From Chloroflexota bacterium (GTDB lineage: Bacteria; Chloroflexota; Limnocylindria; Limnocylindrales; CSP1-4), in contig BPIH01000002.1 in assembly GCA_026004015.1 (NCBI GenBank), positions 1 through 64,000 on the forward strand: a stretch of DNA of 64,000 bases, read 5' to 3'. Shown in pieces: positions 37,599 to 48,016 of the stretch (positions are counted from its first letter, which is position 1; each line of letters starts with the position of its first letter). A program made the position numbers and the translations under genes. The notes beneath the pieces were generated by a model. It was not told the origin of the DNA. It saw only the letters and a list, made by a program, of their open reading frames with translations, and made no database searches.

Positions 37599-39185
37599 AT
37601 GGACCCCGACACCTTCCGGGCCGCCGGCCACGCCGTCGTCGACCGCATCGCCGACTACCTCGCCGCCGTCGAGCGCTTCCCCGTCCTCCCGCCCGTGGAG
37701 CCCGGGCACCATCGCCCCGCGCGTTCCCGCCGCCGAACCGCCCGAGTCCCCCGAGCCGCTGGCGGCGATCCTGGACGACTACCGCTCCCTGGTCGAGCCG
37801 AACGCGACCCACTGGCAGCACCCCGGCTTCTTCGCCTACTTCCCGACGACGGCCTCCGGCCCCGGCATCCTCGGCGAGTTCCTGACCGCCGGCCTCGGCC
37901 AGAACCCGATGCTCTGGCGAACGTCCCCCATCGGGACCGAGCTCGAGGTCGTCGTCGTCGGCTGGCTCCGACGAGCCCTCGGCCTGCCCGACGACTTCGA
38001 CGGCTTCCTGACCGACACGGCCTCGACGTCGAGCCTCATCGCCCTCGCCGCGGCGCGGGAGGCGGTCGGGATCGAGGCGGCGGCCCTCGGCCTCGACGGT
38101 CGGGCGGGGATGGGCAGGGTGGACGTCGATCGGCCTGGGCCGGGCCAGGGCGACGACGACGGCGTCGCCCCCTTCGGCGACCTCCGGGTCTACGCCTCGG
38201 CCGAGGCCCACAGCTCCATCGACAAGGCGGCCATGACCCTCGGCCTCGGCCGCGCCTCGGTCGTCCGGGTCCCCGTCGACGACGGCTTCCGCCTCCGGGT
38301 CGACGCCCTGCGGGCGGCCATCGCCGCCGACCGGGCCGCCGGTCGACGACCGCTGGCCATCGTGGCCACCCTCGGCACGACCTCGTCGACCTCCGTCGAT
38401 CCGGTCGCCGAGCTCGCCGACGTCGCCGCCGAGCACGGCCTCTGGCTCCACGTCGATGCCGCCTACGCCGGCGCCGCCGCCCTCGTCCCCGAGTACCGGA
38501 GTCGCCTTCGCCGGCTGGGAGCGGGCCGATTCGATCGTCGTCAACCCCCACAAGTGGTGGTTCACGCCCCTCGACGCCTCGCTCCTCCTGACCCGCCGGA
38601 TGGCCGAGCTTCGGGCCGCCTTCAGCCTCGTCCCCGAGTACCTCCGGACCCTCGACCGGGCGGCCCCCGTCCGCGACGTCAGCGAGTACACGCCCCAGCT
38701 CGGGCGCCGCTTCCGAGCCCTGAAGCTCTGGGTCCAGCTCCGCTGGTTCGGCCTCGACGGGCTCCGGCGGCGGATCCGTCACCACGTCGAGCTCGCTCGG
38801 CGGTTCGCCGAGTGGGTGGATGCCGATCCCGACTGGGAACGCCTCGCGCCCGTCCCCTTCTCGACGGTCTGCTTCCGCTGGCGGCCGGCGGATCGTCCCG
38901 AGACCGAGGCGTCGGCGGCCGACCTCGACGCCGCCAACGAGCGGATCCTCGCCGCCGTGAACAGCGAGCGGCGAGGTCTTCCTCTCCCACACCCGCCTCG
39001 ACGGACGCTTCACCCTCCGCCTCGCCGTCGGCAATCTCCGGACCGAGGCGCGGCACGTGGAGCGGGCCTGGGCCCTCCTCCGCGAGGCCGCGGCCGCCGT
39101 CGGTGAGGGCCGTGAGGGGCCCGCGCCGCGGCGCCGAACCTTGGCCACCGGCGGGGCCCGCGTCAGAAGGGCTTCGTCACCATGA
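37599..39185 (+). pseudogene. PLP-dependent group II (aromatic-L-amino-acid-type) decarboxylase with three apparent +1 frameshifts
   Basis: TFRAAGHAVVDRIADYLAAVE; HWQHPGFFAYFPTTASGPGILGEFLTAGLGQNPMLWRTSPIGTELE; WERADSIVVNPHKWWFTPLDASLLLTR; EVFLSHTRLDGRFTLRLAVGNLRTE; frames 0>1>2>0. Confidence 0.82.
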
Positions 39186-39621
39186 GGACGACGATGACGA
39201 GGACGGCCGCCGTCGTGGCGAGGCCGAGGCGCGTCGTCCGGGCCGCCGCGGCGGCGTAGGCCGGCGAGGTCGGGTCGCGCTCGGCTTCGGCGAGCTGGCG
39301 GCGGATGGCCGGGGCGAAGAGGGCGATGCCGGCGACGGCGACGAGGACGAAGAGGGCGAGGGAGGCCGCGATCCAGCCGGTCTCGAAGGAGTAGGCGCCG
39401 GCCAGGACCATGAGCACCCCGCTCACGAGCAGGACACCGTAGGCCGGATTGGCGACCCGACGGTCGATCCAGCGGATCCCCTCGATGGCGAAGAGGAGCC
39501 GTTCCCGGTCGTGCCCGGCGAGGCGGAGCCAGAAGGCGTAGGTGACGTTCGCCCCGACGGCGACGATGGCGGAGAGCACGTGGACGAGCTTCAGGATCAG
39601 GATCTCGGACACGGGGAACAT
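39163..39621 (-). CDS. DUF2269-like integral membrane protein
   Basis: KLVHVLSAIVAVGANVTYAFWLR...; four hydrophobic segments. Confidence 0.75.
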   Translation of the reverse strand: MFPVSEILILKLVHVLSAIVAVGANVTYAFWLRLAGHDRERLLFAIEGIRWIDRRVANPAYGVLLVSGVLMVLAGAYSFETGWIAASLALFVLVAVAGIALFAPAIRRQLAEAERDPTSPAYAAAAARTTRLGLATTAAVLVIVVLMVTKPF

Positions 39622-39798
39622 CCTCTCGCTGGCCGGTGGGCGGCGGCTCCCGTTCCGTGCCCCGGGACCCGGCTCGGTCGCCGGGGACGGGCCCGGCCGC
39701 CGCGTCTAGACTGTCGGCAGCCCGCCGGAGGGGCGGGCCGTGGGAAGAGCGTACCGCGCCGCGGCCGGTGGCCGTGGTGCCGCCGAGGAGTTCCAGCC

Positions 39799-41323
39799 AT
39801 GACGACCCTGCAGCGCAGTCCCGACGTCCCGATGGTCGTCGATGGTCGACCGACGGCCTCCCGCTCCGGGGCCTGGCTCGAGGTCCGCAGCCCGGCGACC
39901 GGCGAGCTCGTCGGCCGGGTCCCCGAGGGGACCGTCGACGACGTCGATGCCGCCGTCGCCGCCGCCCGGCGCGCCTTCGAGGCGGGCGTCTGGAGTCGCC
40001 TCCCGCCCGGCGAGCGGGCGGCCGTCCTGTGGCGCCTCGCCGACCGCATCGAGGCCGAGGCCGACGAGCTGGCCCGGATCGAGACCCTCCAGACCGGGAC
40101 GGCCTACAAGCTCCGCCGCGAATCGGACCTCCCCTTCACCGTCGACAACCTCCGCTTCTTCGCCGGGGCGGCCCGGATCCTCGAGGGCAAGGGGGCGGCC
40201 GAGTACACCGGCAGCCACACGAGCTTCGTCCGCCGCGAGCCGATCGGCGTCGTCGGCCAGGTGGCGCCCTGGAACTATCCCCTCTGGATGGCGATCTGGA
40301 AGATCGGTCCGGCCCTGGCGGCCGGCAACTCGGTCGTCCTCAAGCCCGCCTCGGCGACGCCCCTCACCACCCTCCGCCTCGCCGAGCTCGCCCGGGAGGC
40401 CGGCCTGCCCGACGGCGTCCTCAACGTCGTCACCGGCCGCGGCGACCCGGTCGGGACGGCGATCGCCCGCCATCCCGACGTCGACATGCTCTCCCTCACC
40501 GGCGACACCGAGACCGGGAAGGCCGTCATGGCGGCCGCCGCGGCGACCCTCAAGCGGGTCCACCTCGAGCTCGGCGGGAAGGCGCCCGTCCTCGTCTTCG
40601 CCGACGCCGACCTCGAAGCGGCGGCCCGCGGGGCGACGGCCGGGGCCCTCATCAACGGCGGCCAGGACTGCACGGCCGCCACCCGCCTCTACGTCGAGCG
40701 ACCGCTCCTGCCGGCCTTCGTCGCACGCCTCCGGGAGCTCTTCGAGGGCGTCCGTATCGGCGACCCCTTCGCCCCGACGACGGATCTCGGGACCCTCATC
40801 AGCCGGGCCCACGTCGAGCGGGTCCACGGCTTCGTCGAGCGGGCCCGGGCCGGCGGGGCGACCATCGTCACCGGTGGCGAGCCGCTCGATCTGCCGGGCT
40901 TCCTGCCCGGGGCCTTCTACCGGCCGACGATCGTGACCGACGTCGATCCGCGGGCCGAGATCGTCTGCCGCGAGGTCTTCGGGCCGGTCGTCGTCGTCCT
41001 CCCCTTCGACACCGACCGAGGAGGCGATCCGCCTGGCGAACGAGACTCGCTACGGGCTCGCCTCGTCGGTCTGGACGACGAACGTCTTCACGGCCATGAA
41101 CGTCGCCCGGCGCCTGAACTTCGGCCACGTCCTCGTCAACGACCACCTCATGATCGCCTCCGAGATGCCCCACGGCGGCTTCCGGGAGTCGGGCTTCGGC
41201 AAGGACATGAGCCTCTACGCCCTCGAGGAGTACACCCAGGTGAAGCACGTCATGATCGAGCTGACGGGCGAGGCGGAGAAGGGCTGGCACTACACGATCT
41301 TCGGCGACAAGCCGGCCGGCTGA
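39799..41323 (+). pseudogene. aldehyde dehydrogenase (aminobutyraldehyde/betaine aldehyde type) with one apparent +1 frameshift
   Basis: VAPWNYPLWMAIWKIGPALAAGNSVVLKPAS, LELGGKAPVLVFADADLE, NGGQDCTAATRLYV; C-terminus EEAIRLANETRYGLASSVWTTNVFTAMNVARRL...GGFRESGFGKDMS in frame 2; shift near 41017. Confidence 0.88.
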
Positions 41324-41470
41324 GGTGGCCGCACGGACGGCTGCGGGAGGCCGAACCGGACGCCGTCGACCGTCGGCCGAGGGGCCGCCGAGGGACGAGT
41401 TGCGACGGGGCCGCCGGGCCGTCGATAATCGGCCCGTCGTCATCCCCAGAGCAGAGGTCATCCGTCCGCC

Positions 41471-41860
41471 GTGCCGCCGATCACCGAGCTGACCCGCATC
41501 GAGCCCGCCCATCTCGCCCGCCTCGAGGCCCAGGGCATCTTCACGACCGGGCTCCTCCTCGAGGTCTCCGAGACCCCGACCCGACGCCAGTACCTCGCCG
41601 ACCAGGTCGACGCGACCCCGAACGACGTCCTCGCCTGGCGGGACGAGGCCCTCCTCCTCAACCTCGCCGGCTTCGGCCCGGCCGAGCACGAGCTCGTCCT
41701 CCAGGCCGGCATCGAGGGGGTGAGCGACATCGTCGACCTCGACCTCGAGACCTTCCGAGAGCGGATCCGCCAGGCAGCCCGGGAGCTGAAGGTCGAACCG
41801 CCCGACGAGCTCACCCTCGACGGCTGGTGGGAGCAGGCCCGGACCCTGGCCGGCGAATGA
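41471..41860 (+). CDS. DUF4332-like helix-hairpin-helix protein
   Basis: EPAHLARLEAQGIFTTGLLLEV...LLNLAGFGPAEHELVLQAGIEGVSDIVDLD. Confidence 0.75.
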   Translation: MPPITELTRIEPAHLARLEAQGIFTTGLLLEVSETPTRRQYLADQVDATPNDVLAWRDEALLLNLAGFGPAEHELVLQAGIEGVSDIVDLDLETFRERIRQAARELKVEPPDELTLDGWWEQARTLAGE

Positions 41861-41912
41861 GGGCGCCCGCCGGGGGCCACCTCGACCCCGAACCGAGGCG
41901 CTCCCGGCTACC

Positions 41913-42575
41913 ATGAGCGGCGTGGTCGAGCAGCCGCACCCGCTGACGAGCCTCCTCCTCGGGGCCGCCTTCGTCCTCGTCCTCCTCGGCCTGACCGTCC
42001 TGCCCTTCCTGACGCCCGCCTGGTTCGCCGTCGCCCAGGAGCGGGCCGGGGTCGCCGCCCTGACCGGCTGGCCGGCGGCCGAGGTCCGCCGAGTGACCGA
42101 TCGCCTCCTCGCCGACGTCGTCCTCGGTCCGCCCCGCTTCGACGTCGCCGTCGACGGGGCGCCCGTCCTCGCCGAGCGGGAGCGGAGCCACCTCCGCGAC
42201 GTCCGGTCCGTCCTCCTCCGGTTCGGCGGGGCGGTCCTCGTCGCCCTGGGCGTCGTGGCCGTCGAGAAGCGGCGCCTCCCGTCGGCGGCCTTCTGGGCCG
42301 TCGCCGAGCGGACGGGGCTCCTCCTGGCCGGGGTTGTCCTCGGCGTCGGCGCCCTCGCCCTCGTCGCCTTCGACCCCCTCTTCGAGTTCTTCCACCGGCT
42401 CTTCTTCGCCCCCGGCACGTACACCTTCGACCCGGGGCGGGAACGGCTCGTCCAGCTCTTCCCGATGGGGCTCTGGTTCGAGACGGCCCTCGCCGCCGGC
42501 GTCCTCGTGGCGGGGCTCGGTCTTGCCCTCGCCGGCCTCGCTCGCTGGCGGCAGCGCTCGGGGAGCCGGTCGTGA
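41913..42575 (+). CDS. DUF1461/TIGR01906-like integral membrane protein
   Basis: FHRLFFAPGTYTFDPGRERLVQLFPMGLWFETAL; in-frame alternative GTG at 41922. Confidence 0.78.
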   Translation: MSGVVEQPHPLTSLLLGAAFVLVLLGLTVLPFLTPAWFAVAQERAGVAALTGWPAAEVRRVTDRLLADVVLGPPRFDVAVDGAPVLAERERSHLRDVRSVLLRFGGAVLVALGVVAVEKRRLPSAAFWAVAERTGLLLAGVVLGVGALALVAFDPLFEFFHRLFFAPGTYTFDPGRERLVQLFPMGLWFETALAAGVLVAGLGLALAGLARWRQRSGSRS

Positions 42576-43933
42576 CGACGGTCTCGGAACCCGTGGAGCC
42601 CGGAGCGACGGCGAGCCTCGGCGGCCGCGGCCTCCGGTCCGTGGAGGAGGCCCGGGCGGCGGTCATCGCCGCCGTGCCGGGCGCCCTGCCGGCCGAGACG
42701 GTACCGACCGAAGCCGCCCTCGGTCGCGTCCTCGCCGAGCCCGTCCGGGCGGCCGTCGACCTCCCGCCCTGGGACAACAGCGCCATGGACGGCTACGCCC
42801 TCCGGGCGGCCGACGTGGCCGGAGCCACGCCCGAGCGACCCGTCGTCCTCGAGGTCGTCGGCGATGCGCCAGCCGGCCGTCCCGCCACGGCGGCCGTCGG
42901 GCCGGGGACCGCCGTCCGGATTGCCACCGGGGCGCCGGTCCCGCCCGGCGCCGACGCCGTCGTCCCGGTCGAGGAGACGCGGCCCATCGCCGCCGAGGCC
43001 GCTCCGGCCCCCGAGGGCCCCCTCCCGGCCCGGGTTGCCATCCTCGTTGCGGCCCCCGTCGGCTACTCGATCCGCCCGCGGGCGAGCGACGTCGCCGCCG
43101 GTCAGGTCATCCTCGCGGCGGGGATCGTCGTCACGCCGGCCGCCGTCGCCCTCGCCGCCGGGGCCGGCGTCGCCAGCCTCCTCGTCCACCGCCGGCCCGT
43201 CGTCGGGGTCCTGGCCACGGGCGACGAGGTCCGGCGTCCGGGCGAAGCCCTCGGTCCGGCCGGGATCCCCGACGCCAACGGCCCCGGCCTCCGCTCCCTC
43301 GTCCGAACGGCCGGGGCCGAGGTCGTCGACCTCGGCGTCGCCCCGGACGAGCTCGAGGCCGTCGTCGCCGCCGTCGGCGCCGTCCTCGATCGGGTCGACG
43401 CCGTCATCGTCTCCGGCGGCGTCTCGGTCGGTCCCTACGACGTCGTCCGGTCGGCCTTCGGGCGCCTCGGCTCGGTCGGCTTGTGGCGGGTCGCGATCCA
43501 GCCGGGCAAGCCCTTCGCCTTCGGCACGGCCGCCCGGGCCGACGGGCGGACGGTCCTCCTCTTCGGCCTGCCCGGCAACCCCGTGTCGAGCTTCGTCACC
43601 TTCGATCTCTTCGTCCGGCCCGCCCTCCGGGTTCTGGCCGGGCGCCCACCGATGGCCGGGCGGCTCGAGGCAGCCGTCCTCACCGAAGGGACGAAGAAGA
43701 GCCTCGGCCGGCGGGCCTACCTCCGGGTCGTCGTCCTTCGCGACGCCGACGGTCGACCCCGCCGGGACGAGGCGGGCCGGCTCCTCGTCCGACTCGCCGG
43801 CGCCCAGGGCAGCCACGTCCTGTCCGCCCTCGCCGCGGCCGATGCCTACGCCATCGTCCCCGAGCCCCTCGCCGAGGTGGCGGCGGGGACCGTCGTCGAC
43901 CTCGCCTGGCTCGAGCACGGGGAGCGGACGTGA
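42572..43933 (+). CDS. moeA: molybdopterin molybdotransferase MoeA
   Basis: LPPWDNSAMDGYALRAADV, RIATGAPVPPGADAVVPVEE, GLPGNPVSSFVTFDLFVRP. Confidence 0.96.
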   Translation: MTTVSEPVEPGATASLGGRGLRSVEEARAAVIAAVPGALPAETVPTEAALGRVLAEPVRAAVDLPPWDNSAMDGYALRAADVAGATPERPVVLEVVGDAPAGRPATAAVGPGTAVRIATGAPVPPGADAVVPVEETRPIAAEAAPAPEGPLPARVAILVAAPVGYSIRPRASDVAAGQVILAAGIVVTPAAVALAAGAGVASLLVHRRPVVGVLATGDEVRRPGEALGPAGIPDANGPGLRSLVRTAGAEVVDLGVAPDELEAVVAAVGAVLDRVDAVIVSGGVSVGPYDVVRSAFGRLGSVGLWRVAIQPGKPFAFGTAARADGRTVLLFGLPGNPVSSFVTFDLFVRPALRVLAGRPPMAGRLEAAVLTEGTKKSLGRRAYLRVVVLRDADGRPRRDEAGRLLVRLAGAQGSHVLSALAAADAYAIVPEPLAEVAAGTVVDLAWLEHGERT

Positions 43934-44514
43934 GCGGGACCCGGGCCGAACGGCGGCGGCTGACCCACGTCGACCGGGCCGGGCGGCCGCGGATGGTCGA
44001 CGTCAGCGAGAAGCCGGTCACCGCCCGCCGGGCCGTCGCCGAGGCCATCGTCGGCCTCGAGCCCGAGACCCTGAGCCTCGTCATCGACGGCAGCGGGCCG
44101 AAGGGCGACGTCCTCACCGTCGCCGAGCTGGCCGGGGTCCTGGCCGCCAAGCGGACGGCCGAGCTCATTCCCCTCTGCCATCCGCTGCCCCTCACCGACG
44201 TCGTCGTCCAGGCGACGCCCGACCGTGGCGCCTCGGTCGTCCGCATCCGGGCCGAGGCGGCGACGACGGCCCAGACGGGGGTCGAGATGGAGGCCCTGAC
44301 GGCTGCCGCCGTGGCGGCCCTCACCGTCTACGACATGGTGAAGGCCGTCGAGCGGGGGGTCGAGATCCGCTCCGTTCGCCTCCTCGAGAAGGAGGGCGGT
44401 GTGCACGGCTCCTGGAAGCGAGCCGAGGAGCCGGCGCACCCCGCCGCCCGGCCACGGGCTGTCCGGGGCGCCGGGCGCATCCGGTCTCGGCCGACGAAAC
44501 GGAGCGAGCGGTGA
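43930..44514 (+). CDS. moaC: cyclic pyranopterin monophosphate synthase MoaC
   Basis: LTHVDRAGRPRMVDVSEKPVTARRAVAEA, AKRTAELIPLCHPLPLTDV, TGVEMEALTAAAVAALTVYDMVKAVERG. Confidence 0.96.
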   Translation: MSGTRAERRRLTHVDRAGRPRMVDVSEKPVTARRAVAEAIVGLEPETLSLVIDGSGPKGDVLTVAELAGVLAAKRTAELIPLCHPLPLTDVVVQATPDRGASVVRIRAEAATTAQTGVEMEALTAAAVAALTVYDMVKAVERGVEIRSVRLLEKEGGVHGSWKRAEEPAHPAARPRAVRGAGRIRSRPTKRSER

Positions 44515-44533
44515 TCGGGGCGAGGGCTCGCCG

Positions 44534-45088
44534 ATGACGGAGGATCGCCCCGGACCCGCCCCGCGGGTCCTCGTCGTCACGACGAGCGACCAGGGCGCGG
44601 CCGGCCTTCGGGCCGACGAGTCGGGGGCCCTCGTCGCCGATCGGCTCACCGGCCTCGGCTGGTCCGTCGAGCGGCGGGTCGTCGCCGACGACGAGGCCGC
44701 CATCACGGCTCTCCTCCAAGAGGCCGCCGAGCACTACGACCTCGTCGTCACGACCGGCGGGACCGGCCTCACGCCCCGGGACGTGACGCCCCAGGCGACC
44801 CTCGCCGTCGTCGACTACGTCGTGCCCGGCCTCGGCGAGCTCATGCGCCTGGAGGGGATCCGACGGACGCCCTTCGCCGCCCTCTCCCGTGGCCTGGCCG
44901 GCGTGCGAGGCCGCTGCCTCATCGTGAATCTCCCCGGCAGCCCGAAGGGCGCCGCCGAATCCCTCGAGGCGATCCTGCCCGTCCTGCCCCACGCCCTCGA
45001 GACCCTCGCGGGCCCCTTCGACCACGGCCGGCGCCGTCCGGCGACGATCCCCGAGCCCGAGCCGGCGCCCGAGGAGGGGAGGGGGTGA
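44534..45088 (+). CDS. molybdenum cofactor biosynthesis protein MogA/MoaB family
   Basis: RVLVVTTSDQGAAGLRADESGALVADRL, VVTTGGTGLTPRDVTPQATL, IVNLPGSPKGAAESLEAILPVLPHALETL. Confidence 0.93.
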   Translation: MTEDRPGPAPRVLVVTTSDQGAAGLRADESGALVADRLTGLGWSVERRVVADDEAAITALLQEAAEHYDLVVTTGGTGLTPRDVTPQATLAVVDYVVPGLGELMRLEGIRRTPFAALSRGLAGVRGRCLIVNLPGSPKGAAESLEAILPVLPHALETLAGPFDHGRRRPATIPEPEPAPEEGRG

Positions 45089-47185
45089 CCGAGACCCTCG
45101 TCCGGGTGCCGGGCTGGCCCCTCGCCGTCCCCCTTTTCTGGGGGGCGGCGGTCGTCTTCGGCCTGCTCGTGGCTCGCCACCTCCGGGTCCTCGTCGCCGT
45201 CGCCCCGGCACCCCCGGTCCGGGCCCGGGAGATCCCCCGGCGCCTCTGGTCGGTCGTCGACGACGCCCTCCTCCAGCGGCGGATGTACCGTGACCGGACG
45301 GCGGCCCTCATGCACCACGCCATCTTCTGGGGTTTCGTCCTCCTGACCGTCGGCTCGGCGAACGCCGTCACCGCCGGGTTCGTCGAGCTCGTCCTCGCCT
45401 GGCCCTTCGACGGCCTCCTCTGGGCGGTCCTGACGGCCCTGGCGAACGCCGCCGCCCTCGGCGTCCTCGTCGCCGTCGGCGTCGGCCTCTGGCGCCGCCT
45501 CGTCAGCCGGCCGACAGCGCCTGACCCTGAGTCGGAGCGGGCTCCTCATCCTCGTCTGGATCGGGGCCATCGTGACCGCCGAGCTCGCGACCCAGGTCTT
45601 CGAGGCCGCTCGCTTCGGGCCCCGCCCGGGCGGCCTCGTCGGGGCCCTCGTCGGGCCGAGCCTGGCCGGGCTCCCGCTCGGCCTCCTGGAGGCGGGCTTC
45701 GGCTTCGCCTGGTGGGCCCACGTCGGCCTCGTCTCGGGCTTCCTCGTCTACCTGCCCGGCAGCAAGCACTTCCACATCGTCACCGCCGCCCTGAACGTCT
45801 TCCTCCGAAAGCTCGAGCCGCCCGGTCGCCTACCGGCCCTCGACCTCGAGCGGACCGATGGCTCCTTCGGGCTCCGGACCCTTGGCGATCTGTCGTGGAA
45901 GGACCTCCTCGACGGGCTCACCTGCACCGAATGCGGACGCTGCCAGGCCGTCTGCCCGGCGAACGCGACCGGCAAGCCCCTCGACCCGAAGGGCCTCGTC
46001 ATGGGTCTCCGGGACCTCCTCGACGAGGTCGAGGGACGGCTGCCCCTCGTCCCCGACGGAGCCGAGGTCCGGGAGCGCTTCGGGGTCCGCGACGCACCGA
46101 CCGCTGCCGACCTCGCCCGCCCCATCGTCGGGGCGGCGATCAGCGAGGAGGCCGTCTGGGACTGCCTGACCTGCGGGGCCTGCGTCGAGGCCTGCCCGGT
46201 CCGGATCGAGCACGTCGACAAGATCGTCGGGCTCCGGCGGAACCTCGTCCTCGAGGAGAGCCGCTTCCCGAGCGAGCTGGCCGGTGTCTTCCGCGGCCTC
46301 GAAGGGCAGGCGAACCCGTGGGGGTTGCCGCGGTCGGAGCGCATCGCCTGGATGCGGGACCTCGCGGTCCCCGTACGGACGCTCGCCGAGCGGGCGGCGG
46401 CGGGCGACCTCGACCGGGTGGAGGTCATCTACTGGGTCGGCTGCGCGGCGGCCTACGATCCCCGGGCGGCCCGCATCGCCCGGGCGGTCGTGACCTGCCT
46501 CCGGGCGGCCGGCCTCGACGTCGCCGTCCTCGGGACCGAGGAGTCGTGCACGGGCGACCCCGCTCGCCGACTCGGCAACGAGTACGTCTTCCAGCTCCTC
46601 GCGGCGGCGAACGTGGCGGCCCTCGATCGCTACGGGGCAGCGGAGCGGACCATCGTCACCGCCTGCCCCCACTGCTTCAACACCCTCGCCAACGAGTACC
46701 CCGACCTCGGCGGCCGCTACCGGGTCGAGCACCACAGCGTCCTCATCGCCCGGCTCATCGACGAGGGGCGACTGCCGGCCCCCGACGATGGCGCGAGGCT
46801 CGGCGGGCGGGTCGCCTTCCACGACCCCTGCTACCTCGCCCGGGCGAACGGGATCGTCGAGGCGCCGCGGCGGATCCTGCGGGCCGTCGGGGCCGATCTC
46901 GCCGAGCTGCCCCGCCACGGCCGGGGGACCTTCTGCTGCGGCGCCGGGGGCGGGCGGATGTGGCTCGAGGAGCAGCGGGGGACGCGGGTCAACGCCGAGC
47001 GGACCCGGGAGGTCGTCGAGGCGGGTGCCGAGACCCTCGCCGTCGGCTGCCCCTTCTGCCTGACGATGCTCCGGGACGGCCTCGCCGACGCTGGCCGCGG
47101 GCCGGGCTCCGAGGCGGAGATCCCCGTCGTCGACCTCGCCGAGCTCGTCGCCGCCCGGCTCGCCTCGGGATTCACCGGCGTCTAG
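45085..47185 (+). pseudogene. membrane (Fe-S)-binding heterodisulfide reductase-like protein (EtfD/Emo-type) with one apparent +1 frameshift
   Basis: N-terminal NarI-like TM domain in frame 1; 4Fe-4S motifs CTECGRCQAVCP and CLTCGACVEACP plus CCG domains (CPHCFNTLANEYP, FHDPCYLARANG, FCCGAGGGRMWLEE) in frame 2; shift near 45510. Confidence 0.85.
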
Positions 47186-47225
47186 GCGTCGGCGCCGGCC
47201 CGGGCTGAGGCGACGGCGGAACCCC

Positions 47226-47450
47226 CTAGCCCGGCAGCTTCGAGCCGCAGTAGATGCAGGTCGCGTCGGTCCAGAGGTTCCCTTCCCCGCAGGTCGGGCA
47301 GAGCTTCATCCCCTCGGTGGCCGGCGCCACGGGGAGGTCCCGCCGCTCGGCCTCGACCGATCGGCGCTCCCGACGGAGGATGACGAGGACGGCGAGGAGG
47401 CCGATCCCGGCCGCCACGAGGAGGGCGTAGCCGGCAAGCTCTCCGGGCAT
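47226..47450 (-). CDS. single-TM zinc-ribbon protein
   Basis: MPGELAGYALLVAAGIGLLAVLVILRRE...GMKLCPTCGEGNLWTDATCIYCGSKLPG. Confidence 0.7.
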   Translation of the reverse strand: MPGELAGYALLVAAGIGLLAVLVILRRERRSVEAERRDLPVAPATEGMKLCPTCGEGNLWTDATCIYCGSKLPG

Positions 47451-47717
47451 GATCCGACTCCCTGGCGGCGACCGCCCGCCCACCCCGGACGACGGCGGGT
47501 CCGGTCGCGCCCGAATGCTAGCCGGGTCGGCCTGGTCGGTCCACTCCCTCGATCGTCGCATCGGGTCTCCGATGGACCGGATGAACGGCTCGGTCGGCCG
47601 CGACGGGTCGAGGTCACGTCCCGTGAAGTGGTGGAGAGCGACTCCAGCCGAGCCGGTCGCTCAGACGGCGGCACCCTCGTTGCGCGGCTCGCCGCCCGTC
47701 GCGTCCCTAACCCACCG

Positions 47718-47897
47718 GGGAGCCGGGTCACCGAGCCATCGGGCAGATACCGGTGGTCGGCGGTTAGCCGTCCGTCGTGCGGCTCGGGGAGGAGCGCGCC
47801 GGCGACCGGACGAGCGCCTCGCGGCTCGGAAAGATGCCGACCACGTCAGTCCGCCGGGCGAGCTCGCGACGGATCCGCTGAGCGAGTTCGTCGACCA
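47718..47897 (-). mobile_element. decayed IS256 (mutator)-family transposase C-terminal relic
   Basis: Minus strand: WSTNSL | RIRRELARRTDVVGIFPSREALVR | LVGALLPEPHDGRLTADHRYLP across at least two frame breaks, matching the conserved WSTNPLERLNREIxRRTDVVGIFP...LVGAVL...RRY C-terminus. Confidence 0.8.
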
Positions 47898-48016
47898 GAG
47901 CGCGAGCCGCCTTCTCAATCTGCTTGAGGGGTGCCATCCTCTCGGGCTTCCACCCCGGGCTGGTGAATACCGGAAGTCGAGCATTCGTCGACGCCCCCGT
48001 GGTGTAGGATGCGCCC

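Noticed and set aside
37599-45580. Programmed +1 ribosomal frameshifting as explanation for the many frame switches
   Set aside because: No stop codon in the zero frame at the shift points, no shared slippery motif; sites differ. Indels are simpler.
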